A stretch of 64,000 bases of DNA from Spodoptera frugiperda (taxonomy: Eukaryota > Arthropoda > Insecta > Lepidoptera > Noctuidae): contig NC_064236.1 in the NCBI RefSeq assembly GCF_023101765.2, positions 17,820,993-17,884,992 on the forward strand, given 5' to 3'. The position numbers were made by a program, and so were the translations under genes. The stretch's first letter is position 1. Each line of letters opens with the position of its first letter. Positions 45,123 through 56,069 of the stretch are shown piece after piece. The notes beneath the pieces are model-generated. The model saw only the letters and a list, made by a program, of their open reading frames with translations. It searched no databases and was not told the origin of the DNA.

Positions 45123-46604
45123 CACGAGACTGGATCTGTGTTCCGCTAGTCCGCGCATCGGACACACCTTTCAACAACTGTGCTGTCATCTGCATACCCA
45201 AATTCGTCGTTGATATGCAGCAAAAAGAGCGTTGCTGAAAGTACTGTCCCCTGAGGACTCCGGCGTTGATGCTAAATTGGTCAGACGAGCAGCCATCAAT
45301 GACTACTCGGATTGACCGACCCCTAAGGAAGTCAGCAATCCATCTGCACAGATCAGCGGGAAGTCCATATGCAGGAAGCTTGCCGATAAGGCTGTCGTGC
45401 CAAACCCTGTCAAAGGCCTTCGATATATCGAGTGAGACCGCTAATGCCTCCCCGTGCTTCTCGATGGCCTCGCTCCAAATGTGGGTGGCATACGCAAGAA
45501 GGGGACCTTCTGTGGATCGGTTGCGGCGAAACCCATACTGCTGATCGCTGAGGAGGTCGTTACCTTCAAGGTATGCCAGGAGCCTGTTGTTAATTACACG
45601 TTCCGACGTGACTGAGATTGGTCGGTAATTGTTAGGGTCGGCACGACTACCTTTTTGGGCACAGGCTGCACGTTGGCCTGCTTCCATGCAACCGGCACTT
45701 GACCAGTCTCAGGCGCACAGGTTTTTAAAACCACGGCTGAGATCCCGTCGGGTCCACTGGCCTTGTTCACGTCAAGATTACGCAACGTCTTATATACCTC
45801 CTTGTATCGGATGCGAATTTTTGACATATTCGTCTCGCAAACTCTATGGAGAGAAGGAGGCAAAGCGCCACCAGTATCTAGACGTGAAGATTCCGCAAAT
45901 AGAGAAGCAAACAGGTTCGCTTTCTCTACCGCGGTGTGTGCCAGTGTCCCGTTAGGCCCCAGGAGAGGTGGGAGTGAAGGGCGGCAGAAGTTCGATTCAA
46001 CTTTAGTGCAAAACCGTGCAATTACTACGTTTTTAAGTTCTTTATTTTTTAATGCAAATTGCTTGATTAACAATATTTGATTGATTTTCTTCATTTGACA
46101 CTAATTCCCCAAAAAAAATAGCAGTAAAAGCTTGACATAAATAAATAGTTGGAAGGTATCTCATATCGAAACTAGTCTTATGTTACCTTGACTTGAGCAA
46201 TGTAACAATGAATACAATCGAAAGTACCACATTCAATAGTTTACTAGAGATACTTGTCGTGGAAAAGTATCGAAACGGGCACATTCGATAGTAGATTAAA
46301 TTTTTTTGTCATACAACACTATCGAAACTGGCACATTCGATAAAAAAGTAACCAGAAGTAACCAAGAAAAGTATCGAGTGTGTAATATTAGAAAAAGTAT
46401 GATAATTATGAAAAACTACAGTAGATAGTATAAAACACTAATATTTTCCACGTTAGATATACTGGTAATATTGAATATACGAATTTCATGTTTAACAAAA
46501 ATCTAAATCGAAACTTAGAATCGCTCTCCTGTAAAGTAGAGGTTTTGTAGTTTCGATAGTTTACGTAGGGGCCGTCGATTTATAATATTAGTAAGGATAA
46601 GGAT

Positions 46605-46757
46605 TTTTTTGTGGGGGCATAATAATCCAATAACTTATCCTATTTTGAGTGAGGCGAAGAGAGAGCGTCAGCCTCTTACTATAAACTACGCCGTTCCTAC
46701 TCCTGCTTTAAGACGGAGTCCCGGTAACCCGCTAGTTTGTCCACAGCTCCGGGGAGC
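46605..46757 (-). mobile_element. Old R1-clade 3'UTR fragment
   Basis: It begins with T(7) and 'gtgggggcataataatccaat', then 'cctgctttaagacggagtcccggtaacccgcta' as in the other R1 3'UTRs, strongly diverged. Confidence 0.7.
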
Positions 46758-48840
46758 TTATATCTAGGTTATCAGTCTATAGCTCGTAAAGAAAAAACGT
46801 CATCGTGGACTAGACGCATATTCTCCAATATCGAGCGTCTGTTTCACGAAGACTTTTTAATATGTATTTATGAGCTTCTAAAAGCAAGCGTAAAAATACT
46901 AGTAAAAAGGCTTTGTAGTAACCTTTTCTGCTTGCCCTTGAACCTTTGATCCAGTGGCTTCCAAATTGATATCCTTTGTGATCCAGATCGATAGGTCATT
47001 GTGTCAGTGACTTTCATTCGATATTAGCATGATAAAGGTAGCGAGTTAATATCGAGAATGAAAGTGAAGCTAGCTCAGTCTCATAGCAGATTTTACACGG
47101 AAAACGTGACCGTCTAGTTTTTTTTTTAAATTTTCATTATAGTATTTTGCGAGAAGTCGAAGCGTAATTGCTTTTTTCTGCCATAAAAACCTGATAAAAC
47201 CAATCCGTCGGTCGCTCGCCAAGCGCGTCGTCATTATACTTTAATTAAGAGCATCAAACACGCCGCAAATGTGATGTAAAATGTTTCAATTAATGTTGGT
47301 TACGAATATACGGAATGCGCATTAATCAAAAATATCACGGTACAAATTTGTAATTATAGTTCGCTGTGCATTACAGCGAACGACTGCAGAGTAGAATGAT
47401 GTTCTCACAAGCTAGGCGTTTGCTGCATAAATATTTTTTTTTTTATGATAATTTTTAATTATATATTTATGGTATAAGCCGGTAAACGGGCTCGAGGTAA
47501 ACGGATCAGGGAGGTAATTGGGTAACCTCATTACTATGACGTTAACGTAAGTTTTTCTCCATACTGGTTTTCTGTGAACTCGCGTTGTTTACGTGGTATC
47601 ACTCCGGTCGACCTGGCTCATTCATGCTGAATCATGGCTCTCCCGTACATAATTATGAATTGGTCATGAAACCGTAAAGCAACTGCACCAAGATTGTCGC
47701 AAAAACAAGGGAATTCGAATATTTATATTTTTTCACACGGTGTTAGTAGTTCCGTACAAAGGTATCCTGTAACCCAAAATAACATATTACAAACATTGTA
47801 TAAATCGAATAATGAACGATCGAGTTACACAATTATACCTATATAAGTATAAATATAGTATCTGTTCGTTTTTTTTTTGTTATTGAATGAGATATGATAT
47901 TTACCAAGGTCTCTTAGTTGTAAGTTTGGCGCAATGGTTATTGCCTGAGGCATGAGATTGTCACCGGGTTGTTTTCAGCACTCACGTCGAGTTCTTTTTG
48001 TAATCACCAAACATTTTGTAAACATTATTGAATGCAAAATTTCTAATGTTTCATTACCTGAGTAAAAGTTCATAATGTTTGAGGCAACCACGGAACTCTC
48101 AGGTTATTTTGATACTGATTTGAATAATGGTATAATAACGGTCATGGTAGATCATTGCACACGGCTACGGACACATTCGAATTCCATCAGAATGAAGTAA
48201 ATAAAATTTATTTAAACACCAGCGGACCCGACAGACGTTGTCCTTTCTACACGTCTTTAATTTGATGTTGGATCCAATGTAAAATATTCCAAATTCAACA
48301 ACTACTAATAAATCAAAAATTAATTAAAAAAACATTGTCCAGCGGACAAAATTGTGAGTCTAAACCATTCTCAGATCCCCCGCCTAATTCTTGTGTCACT
48401 CTAACTAGGTAAGTTTCAAACTTATTACATGGTGATTTGTACATAAATATAGTTGTGTTGTAGATAAATACATAAGTTATTTGTTTACTTTTGTACATGA
48501 TTACAAACACTCTATACATTTAGGTCACATATAGAACAAAGGATTTGCTGTTGGAGTAGGACCTCTAGGCTCTAGGCTTGACACACTTCCTCATCCGACT
48601 AGCCTCATGACCTATATACAGTAAACAAAGAACTCGCCTGGGCCACCAACTTATAGGGTCTAGTAGGTACTGAATAATTATTGTTTAAAAAATTAAAATA
48701 CCGAAAATGGGCTCGAATTGATCAAAACTCCCTAAAAAGCCTATAAATTGGGCGGGGGTTGAGATATGTAACACGAGCCCGCCCCGTAATATAGTGATGC
48801 TAAGCTAGGCCACGTAGGTTCCCGGTACCCTCCTCACAGG
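46758..48840. other. Probable single-copy flank upstream of the candidate promoter
   Basis: Repeat scraps occur at 47590-47650 (see 41460) and 48218-48262 ('cagcggacccgacagacgtt'). There is no ORF above 70 codons. A sequence at 47930-47990 vaguely resembles a tRNA box A. Confidence 0.4.
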
Positions 48841-48862
48841 CCCCTCCGGGGTAGGTGTTATG

Positions 48863-48870
48863 TATAAAAG
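48863..48870 (+). promoter_or_regulatory. TATA box of a candidate host gene
   Basis: TATAAAAG lies in a locally GC-rich, repeat-free stretch (48780-49070). Transcription would start near 48893, where 'gcaacgagtgcg' begins. Confidence 0.6.
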
Positions 48871-48892
48871 GGAGCTCTGCTGCAGCCCTGCA

Positions 48893-49072
48893 ACGAGTGC
48901 GTTCTTGACGCCCGAGATGCGTGCTCGTCCGTGTTTGTCCGCCGCAACTGCTCTCGCATCCGGCAGTGCATCTTCAGCCGTTGACCAGAGCAGACGTGTC
49001 GTGTCGCGCTAACATTTCAGAAGATTCTACCCATTGTCCGAGCTCTAGTCAAGTACCCGTCATCATGCCTCC
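48893..49072 (+). CDS. Candidate host gene exon 1 (5'UTR plus ATG CCT CC)
   Basis: About 170 bp of GC-richer leader runs to 'cgtcatcATGCCTCC', immediately followed by the consensus donor GTAAGT at 49073. The exon therefore encodes only Met-Pro-Pro or similar before a phase-2 intron, a layout common for insect first exons. The leader contains no other ATG apart from 'gagatgcgtg' at about 48919, which opens a short frame. No downstream exon could be identified in the remaining 15 kb, so the product is unknown. Confidence 0.45.
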
Positions 49073-49594
49073 GTAAGTACCTAATTATTTATAATTAGTT
49101 AAAATTGTGCCTTTATTTTTATAGTCTGGATAAATTTTTCTTTGTTCTAAATTTCCTTTCGTGAGGGATATAGATTTTAATAATAATACCGGCACAGTTT
49201 CATTAATAATTATTAAGTGGTGGTAACCGGAAGCAGCGGATCTGAGTGGCAGACACTTCGATTCCCGCACAGAATATTTTTTGTTTAATATTTAAATATT
49301 AGGAAACACATCCACGAGATACAAGGAATTAGTTCGAGAGACCAGCAATTACAAAATACATAACATCACCTTTAGCTTTCAGTGGGTTTGAGCATAAAGC
49401 AGTCACTATACCAGAAATATAGTCGGTATTTTAACTCAAAAAATATTGGAATCGAACCTGAAACCATAGGAGTAGAGCGTTTGTAGCTCTAACTAATTAA
49501 TACATATCTAGAAAAAAAAATATGAATCCCCTTTCTAATTTATAGAATTAACATTTTAATGCTATGCAATTTATGCTAGCATTTAAATAGTAAT

Positions 49595-49643
49595 ACATAG
49601 CATTGCGTAGCATTGCATAGCATTGCATAACATTGCATAACAT
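49595..49643. repeat. 10-bp microsatellite, about five units
   Basis: Unit (a)tagcattgc, with later units ataacattgc. Confidence 0.85.
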
Positions 49644-49739
49644 TGTTTTTAACAATAGCAGCAGCAGAATACGTCTTGTGTCGTCCATATCTTGAACGAG
49701 TCTGACGTATGTTAGTGAAGAATATATTAGAATTTTACA

Positions 49740-49862
49740 AGCCACGGCGACGTGTAACGTTTCTGCGTCGTTTTTACGTTACGTTAACGTAAATTTGCAC
49801 GTCACGTCATCGTACCGTGTCACGTTACCGCGCCTTTCCACGTTAACGACGACGTGACGTGG
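49740..49862. other. ACGT-dense block
   Basis: About ten ACGT tetramers occur in about 120 bp, in otherwise AT-rich DNA, for example 'gttacgttaacgtaaa' and 'cgacgacgtgacgtgg'. No gene. Confidence 0.6.
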
Positions 49863-49994
49863 AGATGTGGACAGGCCCTGTGTGTTAAACGTTTATATAT
49901 TTCACTGGTCTACAATCAGTCTAAAATGGTTAATAAACGTTGTATGTCTTATTTTGATGTTGAACGACGCGGGGGCGTATCATGACGTCGTGCA

Positions 49995-50181
49995 TACCGT
50001 AACATCGGGTTTCTTTGACCCTAGAGGGTAACTTTGACCCAAACTTTTAGACCAATGAAAAACTAATATTACGTACCTATTAATGAAAAATTAATAGGTA
50101 CGTTTTGTTCTGGATTCCTATTGGTTGTAGAATTTGGGTCAAAGTTGCCTCCTAGGGTCAAAGAAACCCGATGTTACCGGT
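49995..50181. mobile_element. MITE with about 50-bp TIRs and internal palindrome
   Basis: 'taccgtaacatcgggtttct' with 'ttgaccctagagggtaactttgaccca' on the left is mirrored on the right to 'gatgttaccggta'. An inner perfect palindrome ACGTACCTATTAAT/ATTAATAGGTACGT lies at 50071-50084 and 50090-50103. Confidence 0.88.
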
Positions 50182-50911
50182 ATTCTACGTACCACCAGCG
50201 CACGAACAGGACCGCTTCTTTTTGAAGCACCAAAAATCATAATGTAATGTGATAGAACAATTTTGAAATTTTAAATACGTAGCTAATACAATTTTGTATG
50301 GCGAGTCAACGTGATTATAAGGTCTGCTTAAGACAAGTAAATTAATAGACGTGGTAGTACATTCTGTAACCACTCGTAGGAGTCTTGGAACGTACGAGTA
50401 CATACATACACGCCACCGTCCATGAAAGGGCTAGTAGTGGGAACAACATATTTCTTCGTGTTTATATTATGTATATCACTGTACTTTTTAAATAATAATA
50501 ATACTACATTTTCGTAAATGTATTAAGAGGGACTAACTATATTATTCATTTCTTTAAATAGTTCCCTAAGAGAGTGCCGCGGAATATAAATTGGACGTAT
50601 AGTTTAGCAGATTATACCGAAGAGGTCCTTAGGATTGGTTCTTTCACTTAGCAAACAAGATCCGTGATACTACTCACATACCTAAGTATGGCTTTTTAAT
50701 GACGCGGGCCAACCCACATAAGGACGGGTATTTTTCTACAAACCACTGTAATAACCCAAACTGCTTGGGTCGTTTTTAATAAATCCGACTTGCAAGAAGC
50801 AGGTCTATATTTATTATTTAATATAACAGAATTGTCACAAATTTAAGACCCCTTCCACCCCCTCGTCACACAATGTCACACATCGTCAACTCCTGCCCTC
50901 CCCCTTAATGT
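50182..50911. other. No recognisable feature
   Basis: AT-rich; a 72-codon minus ORF at 50185-50403 has no motif. Confidence 0.4.
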
Positions 50912-51062
50912 GTGACGGATAACTCCCTGAGCAGTGTTTCATGAGGGAAACAATAGAACGCCTTGGATAAGTCACAATAAATACCCAATGCATCGCCTGA
51001 GTCCTCCCAGACTCTATTTGTGATTAGGAAGTTCAACACCAAACTGGTTTTCAGGTAATAAT
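50912..51062 (-). pseudogene. LINE RT motif-A scrap
   Basis: 'DALGIYCDLSKAFYCFPHET' is RT motif A of Jockey/CR1-type LINEs, within the frame 50905-51189. It starts abruptly and nothing else of the element is recognisable. Confidence 0.75.
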
Positions 51063-51534
51063 TAATTTCTATTAAAAAAGCATCTGATGTAGAATATATT
51101 TTTCCAAAATAACAACACAACACATCAGAACACAATACAACATAACTCGGCACAACCATGCATAAGGTAACAATACAACACCGAAACATATTATAACATA
51201 TTGTTACAAATATTGAATTTCACGAACGCAGCTCGATTACATTTCAGTACTATTATTTACAGACCTTTATTGCTTAAATTTAATTCAGTATTATTCAAAT
51301 TCGTAACTTACTTGGACAATCTTTTAATGCAAATATTGGGTTGTCAGTAGATCTACAATAAATTATTAATTGCTTAAAGTCTGAACGTTGTCAAAGAGAA
51401 AGGCAACAGCGAGGCACTACGCCAGTATAAAAGGCAGGAAATCTGCACACTCCGACAGGCCCTTCGTTTCATGTGTAGCGCCAACATCGTTATTATTGCG
51501 TCTGACTTTATACTGCACTTCAATCGAGGGTTCC

Positions 51535-51581
51535 GGCGACTGGGACCACAACATACCCAGGACCGTGGTCCCAGTCGCCTG
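51535..51581. repeat. Inverted GGCGACTGGGACCAC motif
   Basis: 15-bp arms GGCGACTGGGACCAC and GTGGTCCCAGTCGCC with a spacer of about 15 bp. A third copy (GGTCCCAGTCGCC) is at 52421-52433, so these may be ends of a non-autonomous element spanning to about 52435. Confidence 0.7.
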
Positions 51582-51948
51582 ATTAGTTTTTATTTGTTCA
51601 TTTTGTCAGGTGACTAAAAATTAAGGGTGAATTTTATCTACACATCCATTGTTGAAGTACAAGATTTTGTACAGTTAGCACAAAAGTGTCACGAATAAAA
51701 CAAATACAACGAATGAATCATCCATCAGGTCCAAGTATTTACCAGGAGAGCCAGAAATGAAGAAAGAGTTTGGAAAACGAGAAGTAAAAACTTCTTTACA
51801 GAAACTTGAAGACGAAAAAAGACGACATGAAGGCCAAAGTCATGTTAACATGGCATTAGCAGCCAAAAAGCAATGTAAACAATATATATTTTTTTAATTT
51901 TCAGGTAAATAAAAGAAAATACCAGTTATATTTGAACTTATGTCTGCC

Positions 51949-52177
51949 GGGGATCGCGTGACGATCTCCGGCCACCGTAAGTGCGGGTCTGCGGACGGCG
52001 AGCAAGGGTAGCTCGCCGCCCGACCAGAACCAGACCCGTGCGTACGGCGCGTCGCGTTCCGCGCGCGCCTCAAAGAGCCAGACCACCACAGATGGGGCCC
52101 ATAGGGCTGATGCCTGATCAGGCGGGAGAAGTCATTGGATGATTTTCCCCCAAAAAAAAAAAAAAAAAAAAAAAAAA
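51949..52177 (+). mobile_element. Short R1-clade fragment flanked by a 79-bp TSD
   Basis: The insert starts 'ggggatcgcgtgacgatctc' (end of ORF2 and 3'UTR, with an internal deletion of about 90 bp) and ends in about 26 A. The flanks 51870-51948 and 52178-52256 are direct repeats of 79 bp, from 'gcaatgtaaacaatat' to 'tgaacttatgtctgcc', with a few differences in the T-run. Confidence 0.9.
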
Positions 52178-52259
52178 GCAATGTAAACAATATATTTTTT
52201 TTTTATTTTCAGGTAAATAAAAGAAAATACCAGTTATATTTGAACTTATGTCTGCCCTA

Positions 52260-53205
52260 AGTAGAATTAAAAAATATATAATTAAATATATATATAAATG
52301 TATATTATTATCAATTAATTAATTATAATATTAATGAATTGCAATACTACTTAAAATAAAATCTTGACTTATGTAACCTGATTTTTACTGGGATTTTTAC
52401 GGTCCCGACTCTCCATGGTCCCAGTCGCCTGAATTCTCTTCAATCCAACAAAGGTTAAAAGTTGAAGTACTCGCTGTCTGACTGACGACCTGCAAATATT
52501 AGCTATCGAGACCGGGAATTGCAAAAAACCAATAACAGATTGAGCTTCACAACCGGTGCCGAACGGTAAAAATATGGCCGTTCAAAAACTACGTGTACTT
52601 TTTTTAAAACAACGTACTAAATACTTCTATCCTGTTGCAAAAATTATTTCTCTTTATTAAAATAGCATTCTAATCTTCACGGAAAGTTTATCTCGTTATA
52701 ATCTTTCCTATTTGTATCTCGATACTAAATAATTATCTTCCTTCTACAGCAGAAGCTGTAAATGGGTTCAAATGTCAGGAATAATAATTGTAATACTTAG
52801 GTATAACGTTTGCACAACCCTAACACAAATTCAATTTGTCGCAAATTCTTGCACTTAATTTTGCAGAGGTGGAAAAATAAAAATCTATGTATTACTTATA
52901 AAGAAATAGTATGAAAGCACTAAAAATCGTTACAAGGAACACTTTGCTCAGCGACGACGACGGGATTACAGGCGGGAAGTGCAAGCTTAAGTATAACCTT
53001 TTATAAGGCATAACATTAAAGTAAAACATTTTGTGGTTTATTGAAAAATGCGATTTGTAATATTGACTGAACTTTTCATTGAAGTAATCATGGTGGTAAA
53101 AATATTCCCTTTGCCTTATAAAGAGTTAAGTGCAAATCGCACATTGATAATAAGAGTGACACTAACCGGAAAAGCTATTTTTGGGAAAGTGTATTTGGAA
53201 ATGTT
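52260..53205. other. Non-coding AT-rich DNA
   Basis: (TA)-rich near 52270-52300; no ORF or recognised repeat apart from the 52421 motif. Confidence 0.4.
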
Positions 53206-53360
53206 TTGTATCTTCGGGCACTAAAAGATGGCACTGCTAACAAAAAAATAACGTATTTTTCGTATAGTGACGGTCTTCTTATCAATGTGCAAAATGTAAC
53301 AGCGGCAGATTTCAATGAATCTGAAAATCAAATGGCAAAAAACGGAACCCTTAACCACTG

Positions 53361-53476
53361 CACGGCACGGCATGGCACGGCAAAGGATTTTAATACAAAT
53401 TAAGTTATTTTGAACCTTATTTCAATGAATTTAGAATTTATGTTGCTTTATTTTGATACCACGATGCCGCCATGCC
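53361..53476. mobile_element. Short element with GC-rich inverted ends
   Basis: 'cactgcacggcacggcatgg' opens it and 'ccacgatgccgccatgccgcgg' closes it around 'aaggattttaatacaaatta...tttattttgatac'. Copies occur at 60305-60450 and 60470-60600. Confidence 0.65.
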
Positions 53477-54195
53477 GCGGCACGCCGCAGGATGCCACGG
53501 TACGCCGCAGGTTGCCACGGTACGCCGCAGTGTGCTACGGCACGCCGTAGGATGCGACGGCGCTCCGCAGGTTGCCACGGCACGCCGCTGTGTGCTACGG
53601 CACGCCGCAGGATGCCACGGCACGCCGCAGGTTGCCACGGTACGCCGCAGTGTGCTACGGCACGCCGCAGGACGCCACGGCACGCCGCAGGTTGCCACGG
53701 CACGCCGCTGTGTGCTACGGCACGCCGCTGTGTGAAACCGCGACGCGCCGCAGATTGCCACGGCACGCCGCAGGATGCCACGGCACGCCGCATGTTGCCA
53801 CGGCACGCCGCAGGACGCCGGACACGCCGCAGGATGCCGTGACACGCCGCAGGTAGCAACGGCACGCCGCAGGTTGCTACGGCACGCCGCAGGAAACCGC
53901 GACGCGCCGCAGATTGCCACGGCACGCCGCAGGTTGCCACGGCACGCCGCAGGATGCCGTGACACGCCGCAGGATGCCGTGACACGCCGCAGGATGCCGT
54001 GACACGCCGCAGGATGCCGTGACACGCCGCAGGTTGCAACGGCACGCCGCAGGTTGCCACGGCACGCCGCAGGATGCCGTGACACGCCGCAGGATGCCGT
54101 GACACGCCGCAGGATGCCGTGACACTCCGCAGGATGTCGCGACACGCCGCAGGTTGCCACGGCACGCCGCAGGACGCCGCGACACGCCATGGATT
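53460..54195. repeat. 20-bp minisatellite, about 36 units
   Basis: Unit cacggcacgccgcaggatgc and close variants (gttgcc, tgtgct, gatgccgtga). The strict 20-bp register breaks once near 53735. Three-unit (60-bp) combinations recur, for example tgtgct-gatgcc-gttgcc. Both strands show overlapping long ORFs only because the unit contains few stop triplets; they are not genes. Confidence 0.95.
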
Positions 54196-54199
54196 ATAA

Positions 54200-54740
54200 G
54201 CCACAGCCATTTATTTCCGAAACTGTTGCGCCTACATAGTTGAATCTTTGGGGGTTGATGTATTCTGGTAACTGCTATTCGAATTATTATTGAATATAAA
54301 TTAATAAATTTAAGAATATAAGTATATGAAACTGATTATTATATTTTTTATCCATTCTATAGGATTTTACCCTAGAGGTAGGATTTTCAAAAATAATTTA
54401 AGGTTTCTAAAACAATTTTTCGTCAAAATCAATTGTTTGAAAGATAGGCGCTTCCAAAGTAGAATAACGAGTTTCACCCCCCTCTTACTTTTAAAATAAG
54501 AGAGTGAGAAAACAAAAAAAATATATATATGGTATAGATTTCAATAGAAACTTTCAACGAAATTTGGTTTGAACGAGATATAATTATTAGTTTTTAAGAA
54601 ACAATACATTTTCAAAAAACGCAAATATAGCTTTGTACACAAACACTATGTAAAACCAAGTTATTTTAAAACTTTTATTTTATGACATCCACTTGTGCTA
54701 CGAAACCCTTCATGGGCGAGTCCGAATCGCACTTTGCCGG
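54200..54740. repeat. Partial copy of the GGGTTCCG MITE family
   Basis: 'cacagccatttatttccgaaac' to 'tacgaaacccttcatgggcgagtcc' follows the order of 26705-27220 in diverged form. With 'caaatggcaaaaaacggaac' at 53330 it seems the 53361-54195 sequence lies inside this copy. Confidence 0.75.
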
Positions 54741-55025
54741 TTTTTTTGTAATTTGAGAGAGATAATACAATAACATACTGGAATCTTTATTGAAGCATGT
54801 CCCGTGTCCCGGGTTAGTAACAGTTCTGTATTCGTCTATAGAGATAAGTACATGTGTGCATTTGCAATCCCCGTCGCTGGCCCCTCTCGCCCGGCAGTGT
54901 GAGCCGCGACTCGAGCGACGATACACGTTGCGTTTATTCTGTACTTATTCAAACTTTCGAACTAGGCGAGATGGTTCAAGATTTCGAGGGGTACGTAAAA
55001 ACTTGATGTATGCAAAAAGTATTTA

Positions 55026-55143
55026 CTGCCACACTCAGAGACATTTAATGATTACTTAAACTATTCCTTAGTAACAATTTTGTATGGAAAACAATTACTA
55101 AGGACTGGGTTAAGTAACCATTAAATGACTCTGAGTGTGGCAG
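55026..55143. mobile_element. 118-bp Harbinger-type MITE, TSD TTA
   Basis: TIR CTGCCACACTCAGAG plus about 30 bp more, mirrored at the right. TTA lies at 55023-55025 and 55144-55146. A 3-bp TWA duplication points to PIF/Harbinger mobilisation. Confidence 0.85.
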
Positions 55144-55605
55144 TTAGTCTTTATAGTGCGTGCGTTACGCATTGATCAAGTGTCTAATAATAAAATTAAG
55201 AAGTTCGGATCGGACTAATCATATTTTAACTAATCTTTTCTGCTTACCCCTTCGGAGTATAAAAGGTGTGATGTTAAGTATAAATTAGGCTAAATGGAAT
55301 AATCAGGTTTGATACAAAATGTATTTATTATGCGGCATCGTTAATTAACATACTGATTGATGGATGAAACTTAGGTTCTACGAGCGAATGGCAGAATATA
55401 TCCAATATATGAACAATGTTTTTGGTGGGTTTGTTAAAAGATGGAAACTAACATTTGCTTGATATTATATTCATAAAAATAGATAAAGTAATAGAATAGT
55501 CCTGGAGGTCATGTAGGAGGTATTGTATCAAAGAATATCAAAAAGGAATCGATACTTTAAGACGTGACACGGACAAGTTATTCATCGGATTCGTATAAGG
55601 GATAG

Positions 55606-55764
55606 TATAAAAGTGATAGGCTTTCCGACATCCTGTAGTGGTTTGGTGGCGGCAGGGCGGGGCGGTGCGGCGCGGGGCGAAGAAACAGCGGAGTGTTGCG
55701 TGTGTACGAAACAAACTCCCGTCAACCCGTGCAGTCGCGCGCACGTAGTGTTGTGATAAACATG
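55606..55764 (+). promoter_or_regulatory. Possible promoter: TATAAAAG and CpG-rich leader
   Basis: TATAAAAG at 55606-55613, CpG-rich sequence 55640-55745, then ATG at 55762 opening only a 20-codon frame. No splice donor or known protein follows, so support is weak. Confidence 0.25.
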
Positions 55765-56069
55765 AATTTCACGTCGAAGAGATCTATTGGAGCCCAGTCT
55801 CCTAATGAAAGAAGTTTTATTACTTAGATATGGTGTACATCTTATAAATTAACGACGTCACAGTTAGGGAAAATTTTCTACACTTTATTACGAGCTACGA
55901 TGTCATTCAATAAAGTTCTACAATGACACAAGAATGAATATAGAGACATTCGATTACGTTTTACAGAAAATTTGAAGTAATCTGGAATCTTATAGGCTAT
56001 TTGACAAGATTTAAAAAACTGTTTCATATTACTTAAGAGTTACTACAGAACCCATAAACATGAGTCAGG

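Larger units (their letters stand above)
43728..45985 (-). pseudogene. 5'-truncated Jockey/CR1-like LINE, broken and nested by two MITEs
   Basis: Reading the minus strand from the right: 'LFASLFAESSRLD', 'DVNKASGPDGISAVVLKTCA' (45985-45650), 'RPISVTSERVINNRLL', 'QYGFRRNRST', 'VSLDISKAFDRVWHDSLIGK' (motif A), then after a frameshift near 45250 'HINDEFGYADDSTVV' (catalytic YADD), a MITE at 44956-45122, 'MVEWLNSSLKAVSDWGDANL', a MITE at 44334-44726, and 'GRKLGILWRVRRYFTSEQLL' through 'NRLLMGRRAPP' (stop at 43780). The 3'UTR ends near 43728 at an A-rich tail. The endonuclease half is missing. Confidence 0.88.
42940..46577. mobile_element. 3.64-kb DNA transposon, 35-bp TIR, TSD ATTT
   Basis: The TIR CGACGGCCCCTACGTAAACT continues ATCGAAACTACAAAA at 42940-42974 and is exactly mirrored at 46543-46577. 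ATTT lies on both sides (42936-42939, 46578-46581), and excision rejoins the flanking repeat as 'cacatttataatattagt'. Subterminal 'atcgaa(a)(g/c)tgncacattcgata' motifs occur at least four times at 43315-43480 and four times at 46210-46345. One exon-like frame (43553-43727) and a nested LINE fill it. Superfamily unknown. Confidence 0.88.

Noticed and set aside
44945..45135. TTAA or 8-bp TSD for the 167-bp MITE
   Set aside because: TTAA exists only on the left; no matching pair found.
47930..47990. tRNA-like box A (tggcgcaatgg)
   Set aside because: No acceptable box B and no cloverleaf; at most a SINE relic.
49240..49275. 'cttcgattcccgcac', resembling tRNA box B
   Set aside because: No box A at the right distance; probably a worn SINE end.
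53460..54195. CRISPR-like regular repeat
   Set aside because: No unique spacers; units are contiguous, and the window is eukaryotic.
53431..54210. Overlapping 250-260-codon ORFs on the minus strand and several on plus
   Set aside because: They arise from a 20-bp repeat whose unit has few stop triplets; length and composition are explained by the minisatellite.
55606..55805. Second host promoter and gene start
   Set aside because: TATA and CpG-rich leader are present but the ORF is only 20 codons with no donor site; kept as a low-confidence regulatory feature.
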